Source of the DNA: Saccharum officinarum
Lineage: Eukaryota; Streptophyta; Magnoliopsida; Poales; Poaceae
Assembly: GCA_020631735.1 (NCBI GenBank)
Contig: CM036209.1
Span: forward strand, 2,467,478 to 2,531,477
Direction: 5' to 3'
Length of the DNA stretch: 64,000 bases
The notes beneath the pieces are model-generated. The model worked only from the letters and a program-made list of their open reading frames with translations, made no database searches and was not told where the DNA came from. This document shows positions 1-10,464 of the stretch, in pieces; position 1 is the first letter of the stretch; each line of letters starts with the position of its first letter. A program made the position numbers and the translations under genes.

Positions 1-3000
1 AACCCGGTAGTCCGTGAAATCTCGACGGATTTCAAACCATTTCACATCACAGCCAAGATCGTAATAAGTTCAGCGATTACCTTCATAAGTTACACAGCAG
101 TTTGCGGCACAAAATACATCGGAGTTTAAACATAGTTATTACAAACCAGTTTCAAATAAAGTAGCGGAAGCATTAGTTCAAAGCACACACACACACACAT
201 CTTTTCCAAAATACAGTGCCAGCTCGCGATCATCTCCCACAAAAGCATCAGGAGAGGAGTAGTGAGTGACCATTGCCCATGGTCCTAGGCTTCGCCCATC
301 GCAGGGTAGAGACAGTTGATACAATAACCATAGTACATCTGTCCATCTGCAACAAGTGGGAACAAAGCCCTGAGTACGAGAAGGTACTCAGCTAGACTTA
401 CCCGACAGAACCAAAACAAAAAGACTCCAAGGATCATGATAGGCTTTTTTGGTGGGGTAGCTGACTCATTTGCAAGAAAAGCATTTTTAGCTTACCAAAT
501 CATTTACAAAAGCATGTCATCTTTTAATTCTTTATTCTCCTGTCAACTATGTTTGCACTTAAGCTAAAGTAACCATGTAATTGAGCAAGCAAGGATTACC
601 ATTGATATTTGACAATAATTACCATGTCATTTTCTCATAACTATCCAAGTGTTGTATCCATATTACTACGATGAAGTAACTCAAGTCAAGTGCTCACTAT
701 CCAGTGAACGATGGCGATTCGAATCGATTATTGACCAGCTGGTAATTTATTCCTCACACAAACCTCACTCACCCGCTAAAGTGAGGTATTGGTCACCGAG
801 TCAACCATTCAGGTAAAGTCGCGAGCTTGCCAGGAACCACATGTACCCGGGGGCCGCCCGACTGCTCTTTGGCCTTATCATCGCGCCCCCGTTTCCTGCC
901 ACTACTGCTCCGGTACAGTGCGTTGCGGGCAATCCACTCGGCCCGAATAATCTCCCGGCTTCGCGGTCGAAAGGTACTTTATCCGGCCAGCTAAATGGGA
1001 GGCATGCGTTCAACATGACCCGAGGCCCGACATCGGACGGTCCTTAATCGACACAGACGGAAGACACTACAGTCCAGAACCCTGCAAGCTTCCGCCCGGT
1101 CTCACATTCATTCCACACTGAGTTATTCTCACATGACATTTCTTTCACAAAACCAGGTAATCCCCTATAGCTCGCGGATGACAGGCAATCACCCGACTTC
1201 TACCGGTCTAAGCAAACTAAGCAAGTATTGACCGTGGACACCAGGGTGACAAGGATCGGGTAAAACAAGGTGGAACAAGGTATAATGCAGCAACGTTTGC
1301 AAACAACTCCTAAACTTAATGCATCAGATTAAGTAAAATTAATAAATAATTATTTGCAAACCGGGGGAGAAATGCTCCGGGGCTTGCCTCGCTCGAAGGT
1401 ACTGGGATGATGGTCGGGGCACTCCGGAAGCTCTTCACCGGACTCCTCTTCTATTTCTGCTGGCTCCGGCTCCTCGGGCTGCTCCTCTGCGTCCTCGGGA
1501 ACTACTGCCGGAACCACTTCCTGCGATCCTGTATGATGCAGAAGTATGAGTGCAACATGCATAGGTGAAATGCAGAAGTGACATGAGATGATGAAGATGC
1601 GGAATGCATACGGTGTAATGCATGTATTATGTCATCGGATTATGTGGAACTTATGACTCTTCTACAAGGTAGTCAACATCATCCAAGAACATGTACTCGG
1701 AAACTACCACCACTATTTTCCACCATGCAAGAGTACTTGAACACCCAAGGTGCTTCAAAGATACACCAAAGTATAGTTTACTAACTATTTTTGCATTAAA
1801 GAATAAATAGAAACCCTAATTAGTGCTAAGGTTGAACAGCAACACATATTTTAGTAGCTCAGAAAAAAAATCTCATAAAATTACAGTGGGTTACTACTAT
1901 CAAGAATAGCTTGACATAAAATTTTTACTGCATTTGGATAATTAGAACTTACTATACAAAAATAACAAAATATGGCCTCAAATAGATATTTAAAATACTT
2001 TACATTATGAAAAGTATCAAACAACAGATTTAGGAATTTTTCTACTATCTACTACCTAAACAAACACTATGGAAAAATTATCACTTGCATGTTTTATTCA
2101 AATTTATTTAATTAACAAAAATAACAAATATTGGTAACAAAAAGCATTTGAACTGCAACTACAAATTTTTATACAGAACACCCAAGATATAAAATTTCCC
2201 TAGAAAGTACATGACACAAAAAGATTAATAAACTTGGAATCATATTTTTCTGATTTTTTTCTAGGATTTATTAAGCAATTAACAAGAAAACAGCCATTTC
2301 AATAGTTAATTAAAAACTCTACAGAAAAGTATCTCAAATTTGACATGCAATAATTTTAGATCATAGATCTGGTTCCATTGCATCTAAAGAAATTTATTTC
2401 ATAATTTTTGGAGCTAAAATGACCAAGAAATCATTTTCCAAGTGCTTTTTCATCAAGAATAATAAAAAAAAGAAAATGGAAATGGATTTCTTTTTAAGAC
2501 GCTGGGCCGGCCCGGGAAAAACAAGCGGCCCACGGCTGCCGCGGCCCAGCTTGCGCGCGCGGGGGAGAAGACCGAGCCGGCCTGCTCGGGGCTCGGCCCG
2601 CAGGCGCGGTCCAGCCCACCGAGAGGGGGGACCCGAGCGCGTCGCGTCGCCGGCGTCCACAGGCCCGACGCCGCGGCGGCGGTCGCGGCCAACGGCCGGC
2701 TCCGGCCAAACCACGACCAGCGAGCCCGCGCACCACGTTCGCAAGGAGCTAGCGGACTCGAGAGGGAGGCTTGGGAAGAGGGAGAAGGAACGAGCGAGGC
2801 GGTGGGCGGAGCACGGCTCGGCGGCACCGTCGCGGTGGCGCGGCGAGGCGGCCGGAAATTGAACCCTACCGTGGCTAAGGAGGGGATGGCGACGCTTGTT
2901 CGGAGAAGGAGAGGATGGGGCGGAGCTCGGTGCAAGATGGATTTGGCGGTGGTGGATGGCCGACGTCGGAACGGGGGAGCGAAGTCGGAGCTCGCGGCGG

Positions 3001-3832
3001 TGAGCCGTTCGCCCGCTCGGTTTGGGAGAGAAGGAGCGGCTGGCGAGCGAGGGTGGGAGTGAGGGAGCGAGGAGGGCTCGGGCAGGCGGTTTTGAGCGCG
3101 CTCGAGCTGGCGGGAGATCAGGGCGAGGACGACGCGCGGCGAGCGGCGACAGCGCATGGCCGACACGCGGCGAGCGCGCTCTGTCGCGGCGGCCAGCGAG
3201 GTGCGCGGCGCGCGGGAGGAGGAGGGAGGCCGGGTGGTCGCGGGCCGGGCCGCCTGCGTCGCGCGGGCGCGCGCGCGCGGAGAGCTGCGCGGGCCGATTC
3301 GGCCAGCGGGCCGAATCCGGGGCGGCGGCCTGCTAAGGCGAAATTCGGTTTTTTTTTTGATTTTCCAAATTCAAATTTAAATGCAATTCAAACTTCAAAC
3401 TACATTTTGAACAAGAAGAAGACATTTTCTGGAATTGACCCAAAAATAAAAGTTGCTCAGAAATAAATTCTCTACAACTTTGATTAAGGGGCCAACTGAA
3501 AATTCTTAATAGATTTTGAATGGCAGAATAAAAGCTAAAATAGGAGATATTTTTGAATATTTTTAATAAATATTTTTGAACAAGTTTTTGACAAAATTTG
3601 AGTCATCTAGTTGCTCCAAAGATTGAACTAGGGTTCCAAGTGATGTAAAATTATAGTTGCAAGATTTTTGGTGTAATGTGATTATCATATTAATATATTT
3701 CATCACCTAAATCATTTTCAAGCTTTTATTTGATTTAAATTGTAACATTATCACACATGATTATGATGACATGAAATGCCATGCAATATGATTGCCATGC
3801 AAAAATGCATTGCGCAACACCGGAGTGTTACA
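1..3832 (-). repeat. 3' LTR of the chromovirus (cut by window start)
   Basis: Position 1 matches position 10547 of the other LTR, so about 82 bases are missing at the window edge. The LTR ends at 3832 with TGTTACA, which reads TGTAACA as the element-sense start. Landmarks are a CA microsatellite near 187-201, an AT-rich stretch at about 1800-2480 and a very GC-rich block at about 2505-3345 with overlapping ORFs on both strands. Those ORFs look compositional and are not called as genes. The last 24 codons (including stop) of the pol ORF lie inside this LTR. Confidence 0.9.
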
Positions 3833-6800
3833 GCCCTCCCCCTTATAAAAATCTCGTCCCGAGATTTGGGTTACGAACCATTTATAATAAAAATCTTCAT
3901 AAGCGTTCTTTAAGTATTCACCCGTTTCCCAAGATGCATCCCCTTCATCGTGATGACTCCATTGTATCTTATACGTTTTCACCACACTGTTTCGAGTAGC
4001 CCTTTCCTTGGTATCCAATACTCGAACTGGTTGCTCACGATACACCAAATCTGACTTTAGTTTTATGCCTCGAGGTTCAATCCTTTCCTCTGGAACGCGC
4101 AAACACTTCTTGAGATGTGATACATGAAAAACTGGGAATATAGCACCCATTGACTCTGGTAAATCCAATTTGTAAGCCACAGGACCCTTCCGTTCCAGGA
4201 TTTTATAAGGTCCCACAAATCTGGCGGCCAGCTTTCTGCGCACACCAAATCTTTTCTTTTTCATTGGCGTAACTTTTAGATAGACATAGTCACCAACTTC
4301 GAACACAAGCGGTCTCCTTCTCTTATCTGCATAACTTTTCTGACGTGACTGGGCTGCTCTCATATTCTGCTGGATGATATGAACTTTCCTTTCGGCTTCT
4401 TCTACGAAGTCAATACCATAATACCTTCTTTCTCCGGGCTCAATCCAGTTTAACGGTGTTCTACACTTTCGGCCATACAGAGCCTCAAAAGGTGCCATCT
4501 TGATACTCTCTTGATAGCTGTTATTGTATGAGAACTCTGCTAATGGTAACCATGACTCCCATGAACCTCTGGAAGACAACACACAGGCTCTTAACATATC
4601 TTCTAGAACAGCATTAACTCTCTCAGTTTGACCATCTGTTTGAGGATGATAGGCAGTGCTACGAATCAGACTAGTCCCCAAACCTTTGTGCAAGTGCTCC
4701 CAAAAGTGAGCAGTGAACTGTGACCCTCTGTCAGACACTATAGTCTTTGGTATGCCATGCAACCTCACAATCTCCGCAATATACTTCTCAGCATATTGAG
4801 GTGGTCTATATTCCGTTTTGACAGGCAAAAAGTGGGCTGTCTTAGTAAGACGATCCACAATTACCCAAATGGAATCGTGACCTTTTTGAGTAGTGGGTAG
4901 ACCCGTGATAAAATCCATACTTATGTCATCCCACTTCCAACTCGGTACTGACAAAGGTTGTAGCATTCCGGCAGGCTTCATGTGAATTGCTTTTACTCTA
5001 CAACATGTGTCACATCTGGCTACATACGCTGCAATTTCCTTCTTCATCTTGGTCCACCAATAACGAGGTCTTAGTTCTTGATACATTTTACTGCTGCCAG
5101 GATGAATAGACAACTTAGAGAGATGAGCTTCATCCAAAATTTTATTCTTAAGCTCTCTATCCTTTGGAACAACAAGACGGTTGTCGAACCACAACACATC
5201 CTGCTCATCCACCCTGAAGTGTTTCGAGGGTTCTTCTTGAATCTTCTTTTTGATGTGGAATATCCCCTTGTCTGTTTTCTGACCTTCTATAATCTTACTC
5301 TCCAAGGAACAACTGACCTGAATACTTTGTAGCACGGCAGGGTGCATTAGATCGAAACCATCTTCAAGCAAGGGTTGCACATTCAGACAATGTGACTTTC
5401 TGCTTAAAGCATCAGCTACCACATTGGCTTTCCCAGGGTGATACTGTACATTCAAGTTGTAGTCTTTGATCAGTTCTAACCATCTCCGCTGTCTCATGTT
5501 CAATTCTGGTTGGGTGAAAATGTACTTGAGACTCTTATGATCGGTGAAAATATTGCACACATTACCCAGTAGATAGTGTCTCCAAATCTTTAAGGCATGC
5601 ACAACAGCGGCAAGCTCAAGATCATGTGTCGGATAATTGATTTCATGTTTTCTCAACTGCCGGGAGGCATAAGCAATTACTCTTCCTTCTTGCATTAGCA
5701 CACACCCTAATCCTGTTTTTGATGCGTCGCAGAACACATCAAAAGGTTTCTCGATGTCGGGTTGTGCAAGAACTGGAGCAGTGGTCAACAGTTTCCGCAA
5801 GGTATGGAAAGCTGTCTCACACTCCTCTGTCCACGCAAACTTGTGATCTTTCTGTAACAGACTTGTCATAGGCTTGGCAATCTTCGAGAAGTCTGGGATA
5901 AAACGGCGATAGTAACCTGCTAACCCTAGGAAACTCCTGACTTCTGACACTGTGGTTGGAGTCTTCCAATCCATAACCTCTTGCACTTTACTCGGATCTA
6001 CAGAAACTCCATTCTCAGATAGGATATGACCGAGGAAAGGAACTTTCTTCAACCAAAATTCACATTTGCTGAACTTAGCATATAACTTATGATCCCTCAA
6101 CCTGGTCAAGACAATTCTCAGATGCTCTTCATGCTCTTTCTCGTTTTCAGAGTATACTAGAATGTCATCAATGAAGACAACTACAAACTTGTCCAACTCT
6201 GGCATGAAAACCGTATTCATCAGATACATAAAATATGCAGGAGCATTTGTTAGTCCAAATGACATAACAAGATACTCGTACAACCCGTATCTGGTAGAAA
6301 AGGCGGTTTTCGGAACATCTTGAGGTCTAATCTTTATCTGATGATACCCAGACCTTAAGTCTATCTTGGAGAACACTCTGGCTTTAGCTAACTGATCAAA
6401 CAGAACATCAATATGAGGCAAGGGATATTTATTCTTGATAGTTACAGCGTTAAGAGGTCGATAATCCACACACATCCTGAGAGTACCCTCTTTCTTTTTC
6501 TTTACAAACAAGGCAGGACATCCCCATTCAGACTTACTTGGGCGAATAAACCCCTTTTTTAACAACTCTTCCAACTGTTTCTTCAACTCAGCTAACTCAT
6601 CCGGAGGCATCCGATAAGGTCTCCTCGAAATTGGAGCTGTCCCGGGGATCAACTCGATTCCAAACTCAACATCTCTGTCTGGAGGAAGGCCAGGCAACTC
6701 GTCTGGAAACACATCCGGGAACTCACATACTACTGGGATCTGATGGATAGGAGCAACTTCCATGGCACAGGTCACACTCACAAGATCTGTTCTTTTAGGC

Positions 6801-8356
6801 AATGGTACCTGAAAAGTACCCTCTGCCTGGGGATCTTTAAGGGTAAGCATCCTACTGCTTGTATCTATGACTGCTTCCCAGTCTTTCATCCAGTTCATTC
6901 CTATTATTACATCCAAAACTAGTCCAGGCATAACTACCAGGTTCACTCGAAACTTCCGACTACCTAACTCAAGGGTTGCCCCTCTAACCATCTTATTGGT
7001 TAACACATCAGCTCCTGCTGAACTTATGCGATAACCATAACTCAATTCTGTGCATAGCTGTTCATGCTTCCGTGCAAATGCTTGACTCATAAAAGAATGC
7101 GAAGATCCAGAATCAAAAAGAACAACTGCAGGGTGATGGTTCACAAGAAACTTACCAGCAGTTACGGGCTCTCCCTCAGGAACTTCATCAATGGCGGTGT
7201 GGTGTACACGAGCATTGTAAGTCTGTTGCTTCTTTTTAGGCGGATAAGGGCAGAACTTTGAAAAGTGGCCTGGCTGACCACAGTTGTAGCAGGGCCCTTT
7301 CACTGTACCAGCAGACCCTATAGCTCCCTTGGAGTTGCTCTGTTCTGCAGCTGCGCTGGTCTTTGTTGGCGGCACTGCGATCTTGTACGGTTTCTGTGGC
7401 CCCTTGTAATTCTGGGTTTTATGCTGCGGCGGCCTGAACCTCGCACCAGGTGCGGACGGACGATAAGATGAACGGTTGGCAGGGACAACTCTGGACTGGG
7501 ATGGTCCTGACTCGAACACTCTCTTGCGGTTCTTGGATGCGGTGTAAGCATTATTGTTCTTCTCTTGCTTCAAACAGTCACTGATAAAGTCGTTGAATCT
7601 GTTGCGGGTATTGGTACCCACATGCTTCATCATCTTCGGACTCAACCCTCTCTTGAAACTAGCAATCTTCTTTGCATCTGTGTCAACCATGTCTGGGGCA
7701 TAGCGGCACAAGTTATTAAAGGCATGCAGATACTGTGTCACCGTCTTGGTACCCTGATTCAAGGCTAAAAACTCTCCAAGCTTCATCTCAACCAACCCTG
7801 GGGGAATATAAACTCCCTTAAAAGCTTCAGTGAAATCCCTCCAAGAGATCTGGGCATTAGGAGGAAAAGTACTGCGGTGATGCTTCCACCACATTCCTGC
7901 TGGTCCTTGTAACTGATGTGCAGCATACTCTACTTTCAGAACTTCTGTCATCCTTAACACACGGAACTTATCTTCCATAGTGTTAATCCATTCTTCGGCA
8001 TCAAGTGGCTCTGCTGCTTCTTTGAAAATAGGTGGCCTCGTATCCATGAAATCCTTGAAACTGCTGTACTGGTTCACTCCCTGGCCACCACCTTGATTAT
8101 TTCCTCTTTGAACATTTTCCGCGATGGTACGCAGAAAGTCTTCCATATTCCTCTGTGATTGTTCAGTACTGCGTTGACTTCCAAGAAACTGTGTGAAGAA
8201 CATTTCTGCGGTAAGCGGCGGAGGAGGGGGCAAATGTGGTTCTGGACGTGGTTCCTGGTGGTTGACATTGTTGGCACCACTTCCACCAGCTCCTGCACCG
8301 TTGCCACCAGTCTCAGCGGCTTCGTACGTAGCACGACGAGTGTTGGCCATCTGCAT
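3761..8356 (-). CDS. Gag-Pol polyprotein with C-terminal chromodomain-like module
   Basis: A single open frame of 1531 codons. The gag domain lies at about residues 120-220, a CCHC zinc knuckle ([14 protein letters not shown]) near 355 and the aspartic protease DSG near 414. The reverse transcriptase catalytic FIDD is near 727 and is followed by RNase H. The integrase HHCC zinc finger is near 1080, and its D-D-E core runs from about 1146 to 1250. A chromodomain-like segment lies at about 1439-1489 and contains YKIQWS and ASWETGEYL. The conserved W is present, but the full aromatic cage of HP1 is not, as is usual for plant chromoviruses. The frame runs through the polypurine tract and stops 72 bases inside the 3' LTR. 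Two Met codons lie at 8356 and 8350. The second (MANTRR) directly follows a CAG and is the better start if the mRNA is spliced there. Products would form particles, copy the RNA and insert the cDNA. Confidence 0.93.
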   Translation of the reverse strand: MQMANTRRATYEAAETGGNGAGAGGSGANNVNHQEPRPEPHLPPPPPLTAEMFFTQFLGSQRSTEQSQRNMEDFLRTIAENVQRGNNQGGGQGVNQYSSFKDFMDTRPPIFKEAAEPLDAEEWINTMEDKFRVLRMTEVLKVEYAAHQLQGPAGMWWKHHRSTFPPNAQISWRDFTEAFKGVYIPPGLVEMKLGEFLALNQGTKTVTQYLHAFNNLCRYAPDMVDTDAKKIASFKRGLSPKMMKHVGTNTRNRFNDFISDCLKQEKNNNAYTASKNRKRVFESGPSQSRVVPANRSSYRPSAPGARFRPPQHKTQNYKGPQKPYKIAVPPTKTSAAAEQSNSKGAIGSAGTVKGPCYNCGQPGHFSKFCPYPPKKKQQTYNARVHHTAIDEVPEGEPVTAGKFLVNHHPAVVLFDSGSSHSFMSQAFARKHEQLCTELSYGYRISSAGADVLTNKMVRGATLELGSRKFRVNLVVMPGLVLDVIIGMNWMKDWEAVIDTSSRMLTLKDPQAEGTFQVPLPKRTDLVSVTCAMEVAPIHQIPVVCEFPDVFPDELPGLPPDRDVEFGIELIPGTAPISRRPYRMPPDELAELKKQLEELLKKGFIRPSKSEWGCPALFVKKKKEGTLRMCVDYRPLNAVTIKNKYPLPHIDVLFDQLAKARVFSKIDLRSGYHQIKIRPQDVPKTAFSTRYGLYEYLVMSFGLTNAPAYFMYLMNTVFMPELDKFVVVFIDDILVYSENEKEHEEHLRIVLTRLRDHKLYAKFSKCEFWLKKVPFLGHILSENGVSVDPSKVQEVMDWKTPTTVSEVRSFLGLAGYYRRFIPDFSKIAKPMTSLLQKDHKFAWTEECETAFHTLRKLLTTAPVLAQPDIEKPFDVFCDASKTGLGCVLMQEGRVIAYASRQLRKHEINYPTHDLELAAVVHALKIWRHYLLGNVCNIFTDHKSLKYIFTQPELNMRQRRWLELIKDYNLNVQYHPGKANVVADALSRKSHCLNVQPLLEDGFDLMHPAVLQSIQVSCSLESKIIEGQKTDKGIFHIKKKIQEEPSKHFRVDEQDVLWFDNRLVVPKDRELKNKILDEAHLSKLSIHPGSSKMYQELRPRYWWTKMKKEIAAYVARCDTCCRVKAIHMKPAGMLQPLSVPSWKWDDISMDFITGLPTTQKGHDSIWVIVDRLTKTAHFLPVKTEYRPPQYAEKYIAEIVRLHGIPKTIVSDRGSQFTAHFWEHLHKGLGTSLIRSTAYHPQTDGQTERVNAVLEDMLRACVLSSRGSWESWLPLAEFSYNNSYQESIKMAPFEALYGRKCRTPLNWIEPGERRYYGIDFVEEAERKVHIIQQNMRAAQSRQKSYADKRRRPLVFEVGDYVYLKVTPMKKKRFGVRRKLAARFVGPYKILERKGPVAYKLDLPESMGAIFPVFHVSHLKKCLRVPEERIEPRGIKLKSDLVYREQPVRVLDTKERATRNSVVKTYKIQWSHHDEGDASWETGEYLKNAYEDFYYKWFVTQISGRDFYKGEGCNTPVLRNAFLHGNHIAWHFMSS
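3833..3842 (-). other. Polypurine tract
   Basis: On the minus strand the bases just before the 3' LTR read GGGGGAGGGC and are followed directly by TGTAACA. This is the expected place and composition for the plus-strand primer of a Ty3/gypsy element. The tract lies inside the open pol frame, so it is also translated. Confidence 0.85.
8351..8352 (-). promoter_or_regulatory. Candidate 3' splice site at the gag-pol start
   Basis: The minus strand reads TTGTTGCTGAAATATGCAG and then ATGGCC. The AG directly abuts the second Met codon of gag-pol (8350). The upstream bases are U-rich with branch-like CTCAAT, typical of a plant acceptor. Paired with the donor at 10197 it would remove the H3-tail ORF and give a gag-pol mRNA. 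Prediction only. Confidence 0.4.
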
Positions 8357-8700
8357 ATTTCAGCAACAAGCACCATTGAGTGAAGTTGTAAAATTGTGTC
8401 CGAAGGAACAATCATGCCATACTGAATTCATTGGAGAGAACAAGTCATACAAGAAAACAGAGGCGCAATAATTCATTCCAATTGAACAACAGCACCAATT
8501 AAGTTACTTAAAAGCAACATCGCGTTCCATACAACCATGTTGCCAGCATACATACACTGGACTTTTATGCGTTCGGGTATCGCATACACAACCAAACTCC
8601 AAAGATCATCAGTCTCAAGGTCGAACAGGATACATCATGATACATGGAACCCAAAAGAAGGCCATCGCGTCACGCCTAGCTACTAACGCATGACACTATC

Positions 8701-9675
8701 CTACTCCTCGGGGCCATCGTCGATGTCGGAGGCGTCGCCATCGCTACCCTCAGCTGCAGCGTCGTCGTCGATGTCCATCTGAGCGGCGTTCGGAGGAGCA
8801 TACGGGCCCATCCCGTTGTAGAGGGCATGGAACTCTTCATGCAAGTTGGCATTGTACTCTTCTAGCTCCTCGACCCTCTGCCTCAGAAGGTCTCTCTCGT
8901 TCCAGGCTTCATTCCTTTCTTGTACTAGCTGCTCCAACAAGCGATCTGCATTCCTGTTGGCCTGAGTCAGCCTCTGTACTTGCTGCATGGAACTCTCGCC
9001 TCTCTCGAGAGCTCGGTCCCGCTGCAAGCTCATATCAGCCAACTGCTCCTGCAAGCTAGCTATGGCACGCGCTTGCTTTTTCTTCTGCTTCCTTGCTTCA
9101 AGCCGATCATCACCACGTAGGCCAGTCAAGGTCCAATAGGTATTCTCCAGACCTTGGTATGCTCTGATGGCTGCATACATGGCACTCATGGTGTGATTGT
9201 CGCTAGCCAGTCCTTCACTGGGGCCTCTAACCAGGGCACTTCCTTGCGGCTGTACCCAAATGGCGTCGCGAGGATCATCTCTCGGGAAGGTACCGGCCAA
9301 AGCTGCTGCTAACTCATTGGGAAATCTGCTCATGATGTCTCGGATGACGCGAAAAGCTGCGCCCTCTGCACCCTCGACTGGAGTGCGTCCTTCGAACTCC
9401 AAATGCCAACCATCCCATTCTGGCGCATCACCAAGAGCAGGGACGGTGATCTCTACCACAGCAAGTCCATCTTCAGCTAGCTGGCTCTCGCTCCAAGAGT
9501 AAACTGGCTCTTGTCCCTCCGGGTACCCCACATCATGGAGCACTCTCCAAAGCAAGGTGGGCATGCCAAACTCGCTTAGAAAAGTGTCCGTGTTGCGGTG
9601 CTCCCGCGGGGCTAGCTGACGACGGGGTGCTCTTCCTCCAGTGGACTTGCGGGCAGTCTGCTTCGTGCGGGCCAT
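8701..9675 (-). CDS. Extra retrotransposon ORF with histone H3 N-terminal tail mimic
   Basis: The open frame continues 12 codons further 5' (to 9711). I chose the Met at 9675 because it follows a splice-acceptor-like CTACAG and because removing it exposes Ala-1 exactly as in histone H3. The 324-residue product starts M-ARTKQTARKSTGGRAPRRQL. Over the first 21 tail positions only K14 and K18 differ from H3 (both Arg), and K23 is also Arg. R2, T3, K4, R8, K9 and S10 are kept. No histone fold follows. Instead there is a probable globular domain (about 38-185), a basic patch KQKKKQAR (196-203) that could be a nuclear signal, a coiled coil rich in Leu/Gln/Glu/Arg (about 200-285) and an acidic Asp-rich tail (301-324). 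It lies 344 bases upstream of gag-pol on the same strand. I do not recognise the globular domain. A chromatin-mimicry role is inference. Confidence 0.9.
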   Translation of the reverse strand: MARTKQTARKSTGGRAPRRQLAPREHRNTDTFLSEFGMPTLLWRVLHDVGYPEGQEPVYSWSESQLAEDGLAVVEITVPALGDAPEWDGWHLEFEGRTPVEGAEGAAFRVIRDIMSRFPNELAAALAGTFPRDDPRDAIWVQPQGSALVRGPSEGLASDNHTMSAMYAAIRAYQGLENTYWTLTGLRGDDRLEARKQKKKQARAIASLQEQLADMSLQRDRALERGESSMQQVQRLTQANRNADRLLEQLVQERNEAWNERDLLRQRVEELEEYNANLHEEFHALYNGMGPYAPPNAAQMDIDDDAAAEGSDGDASDIDDGPEE

Positions 9676-9677
9676 CT
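9676..9677 (-). promoter_or_regulatory. Candidate 3' splice site at the H3-tail ORF start
   Basis: The minus strand reads AACTTGTGCTACAG directly before the ATG at 9675. Use of this acceptor would make the H3-tail Met the first codon of the spliced mRNA. The arrangement repeats that at the gag-pol start. Prediction only. Confidence 0.4.
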
Positions 9678-9711
9678 GTAGCACAAGTTTTAAATTACCC
9701 GGTGAGAACAT

Positions 9712-10450
9712 ATTTTAGTTGAGGTCACTTTTATCGAAATGGGATAATCCTTTTATAAGGGGAGGAATGCATGCCATGAATGGAATGCACAAACAATATG
9801 ATGCATGCACGAGTCTTACGTTCTCACAAACTTAGGAAAAAAAAACATCTAACGGTGAATTCGGTGGCATACAACGATCTCTCATATACGTAACTAATTC
9901 GGTCTACACGATACGCTGTTATGTACCTGCAGAAAACTCATTTCAGCCCATTCCCCATGAATGCATGAAAGCAGTAAACTACCTACACGCTTTACACGAA
10001 TCCCCAGATGCGTGTACAACGGTAGTGACTACCCAAACACATCGTCCTATTGACGGCATCGCCTCAACGGACGGAACACCCACACATGCGACACTTTTAT
10101 AAAAACATGTGTAAAACATGTAATTATCCAAGTATCATATAAGCACTTTCCCTAGATCGGCGGTGTATCCGATCATGCTCTCACAACTCACACTTACCGA
10201 AGCGTAGAGGTAACTGATCCATACATTACCACTCAATTAAGTGGCACTCATACAATAGCACGCCGTATGAGCAACGAAAAAGAAATATGGTGCAGAACCC
10301 CAAGTTAGTACTTAAATAGCCACCTAGAGTCCTTAACTGGGCATACAGGATATGACCACTGGCACACTTTTTTTTTTAGTTTCAAAATCACACTTTTTAA
10401 GCAGGGTTTTGGTTTAAATACACTTATGAACAGTAATTACGCTAAACCAT
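9712..10450 (-). other. 5' leader of the chromovirus with a strong splice donor
   Basis: About 740 bases between the primer-binding site and the extra ORF without a long frame on the element strand. The minus strand contains TTCGGTAAGTG, whose GTAAGTG at 10197-10191 matches the plant 5' splice consensus closely. From there the acceptors at 9676 and 8351 would give introns of about 520 and 1850 bases. A weaker GTAAGA donor lies near 9820. The leader may also hold packaging signals, which cannot be read by eye. Confidence 0.5.
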
Positions 10451-10462
10451 GCTCCGATGCCA
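10451..10462 (-). other. Primer-binding site, initiator-Met tRNA type
   Basis: Two bases inside the 5' LTR the minus strand reads TGGCATCGGAGC and continues ATGGTTT. This resembles the usual plant retroelement site complementary to initiator-Met tRNA (TGGTATCAGAGC) with two differences. Position and match identify it as the minus-strand DNA primer site. Confidence 0.8.
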
Positions 10463-10464
10463 GC

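Noticed and set aside
801..1047. Paired 70-codon ORFs repeated at 11343-11589
   Set aside because: They are duplicated because they lie in the LTRs; opposite-strand shadows with no protein features.
2394..3466. Several ORFs of 80-237 codons on both strands in the GC-rich LTR core
   Set aside because: They overlap on both strands, are Arg/Ala/Gly-rich, differ between the two LTR copies through small indels and show no domain; composition explains them.
8701..9711. Real histone H3 gene
   Set aside because: Only the first 21 or so residues match H3; the alpha-N helix and histone fold are absent and the location is inside a retrotransposon.
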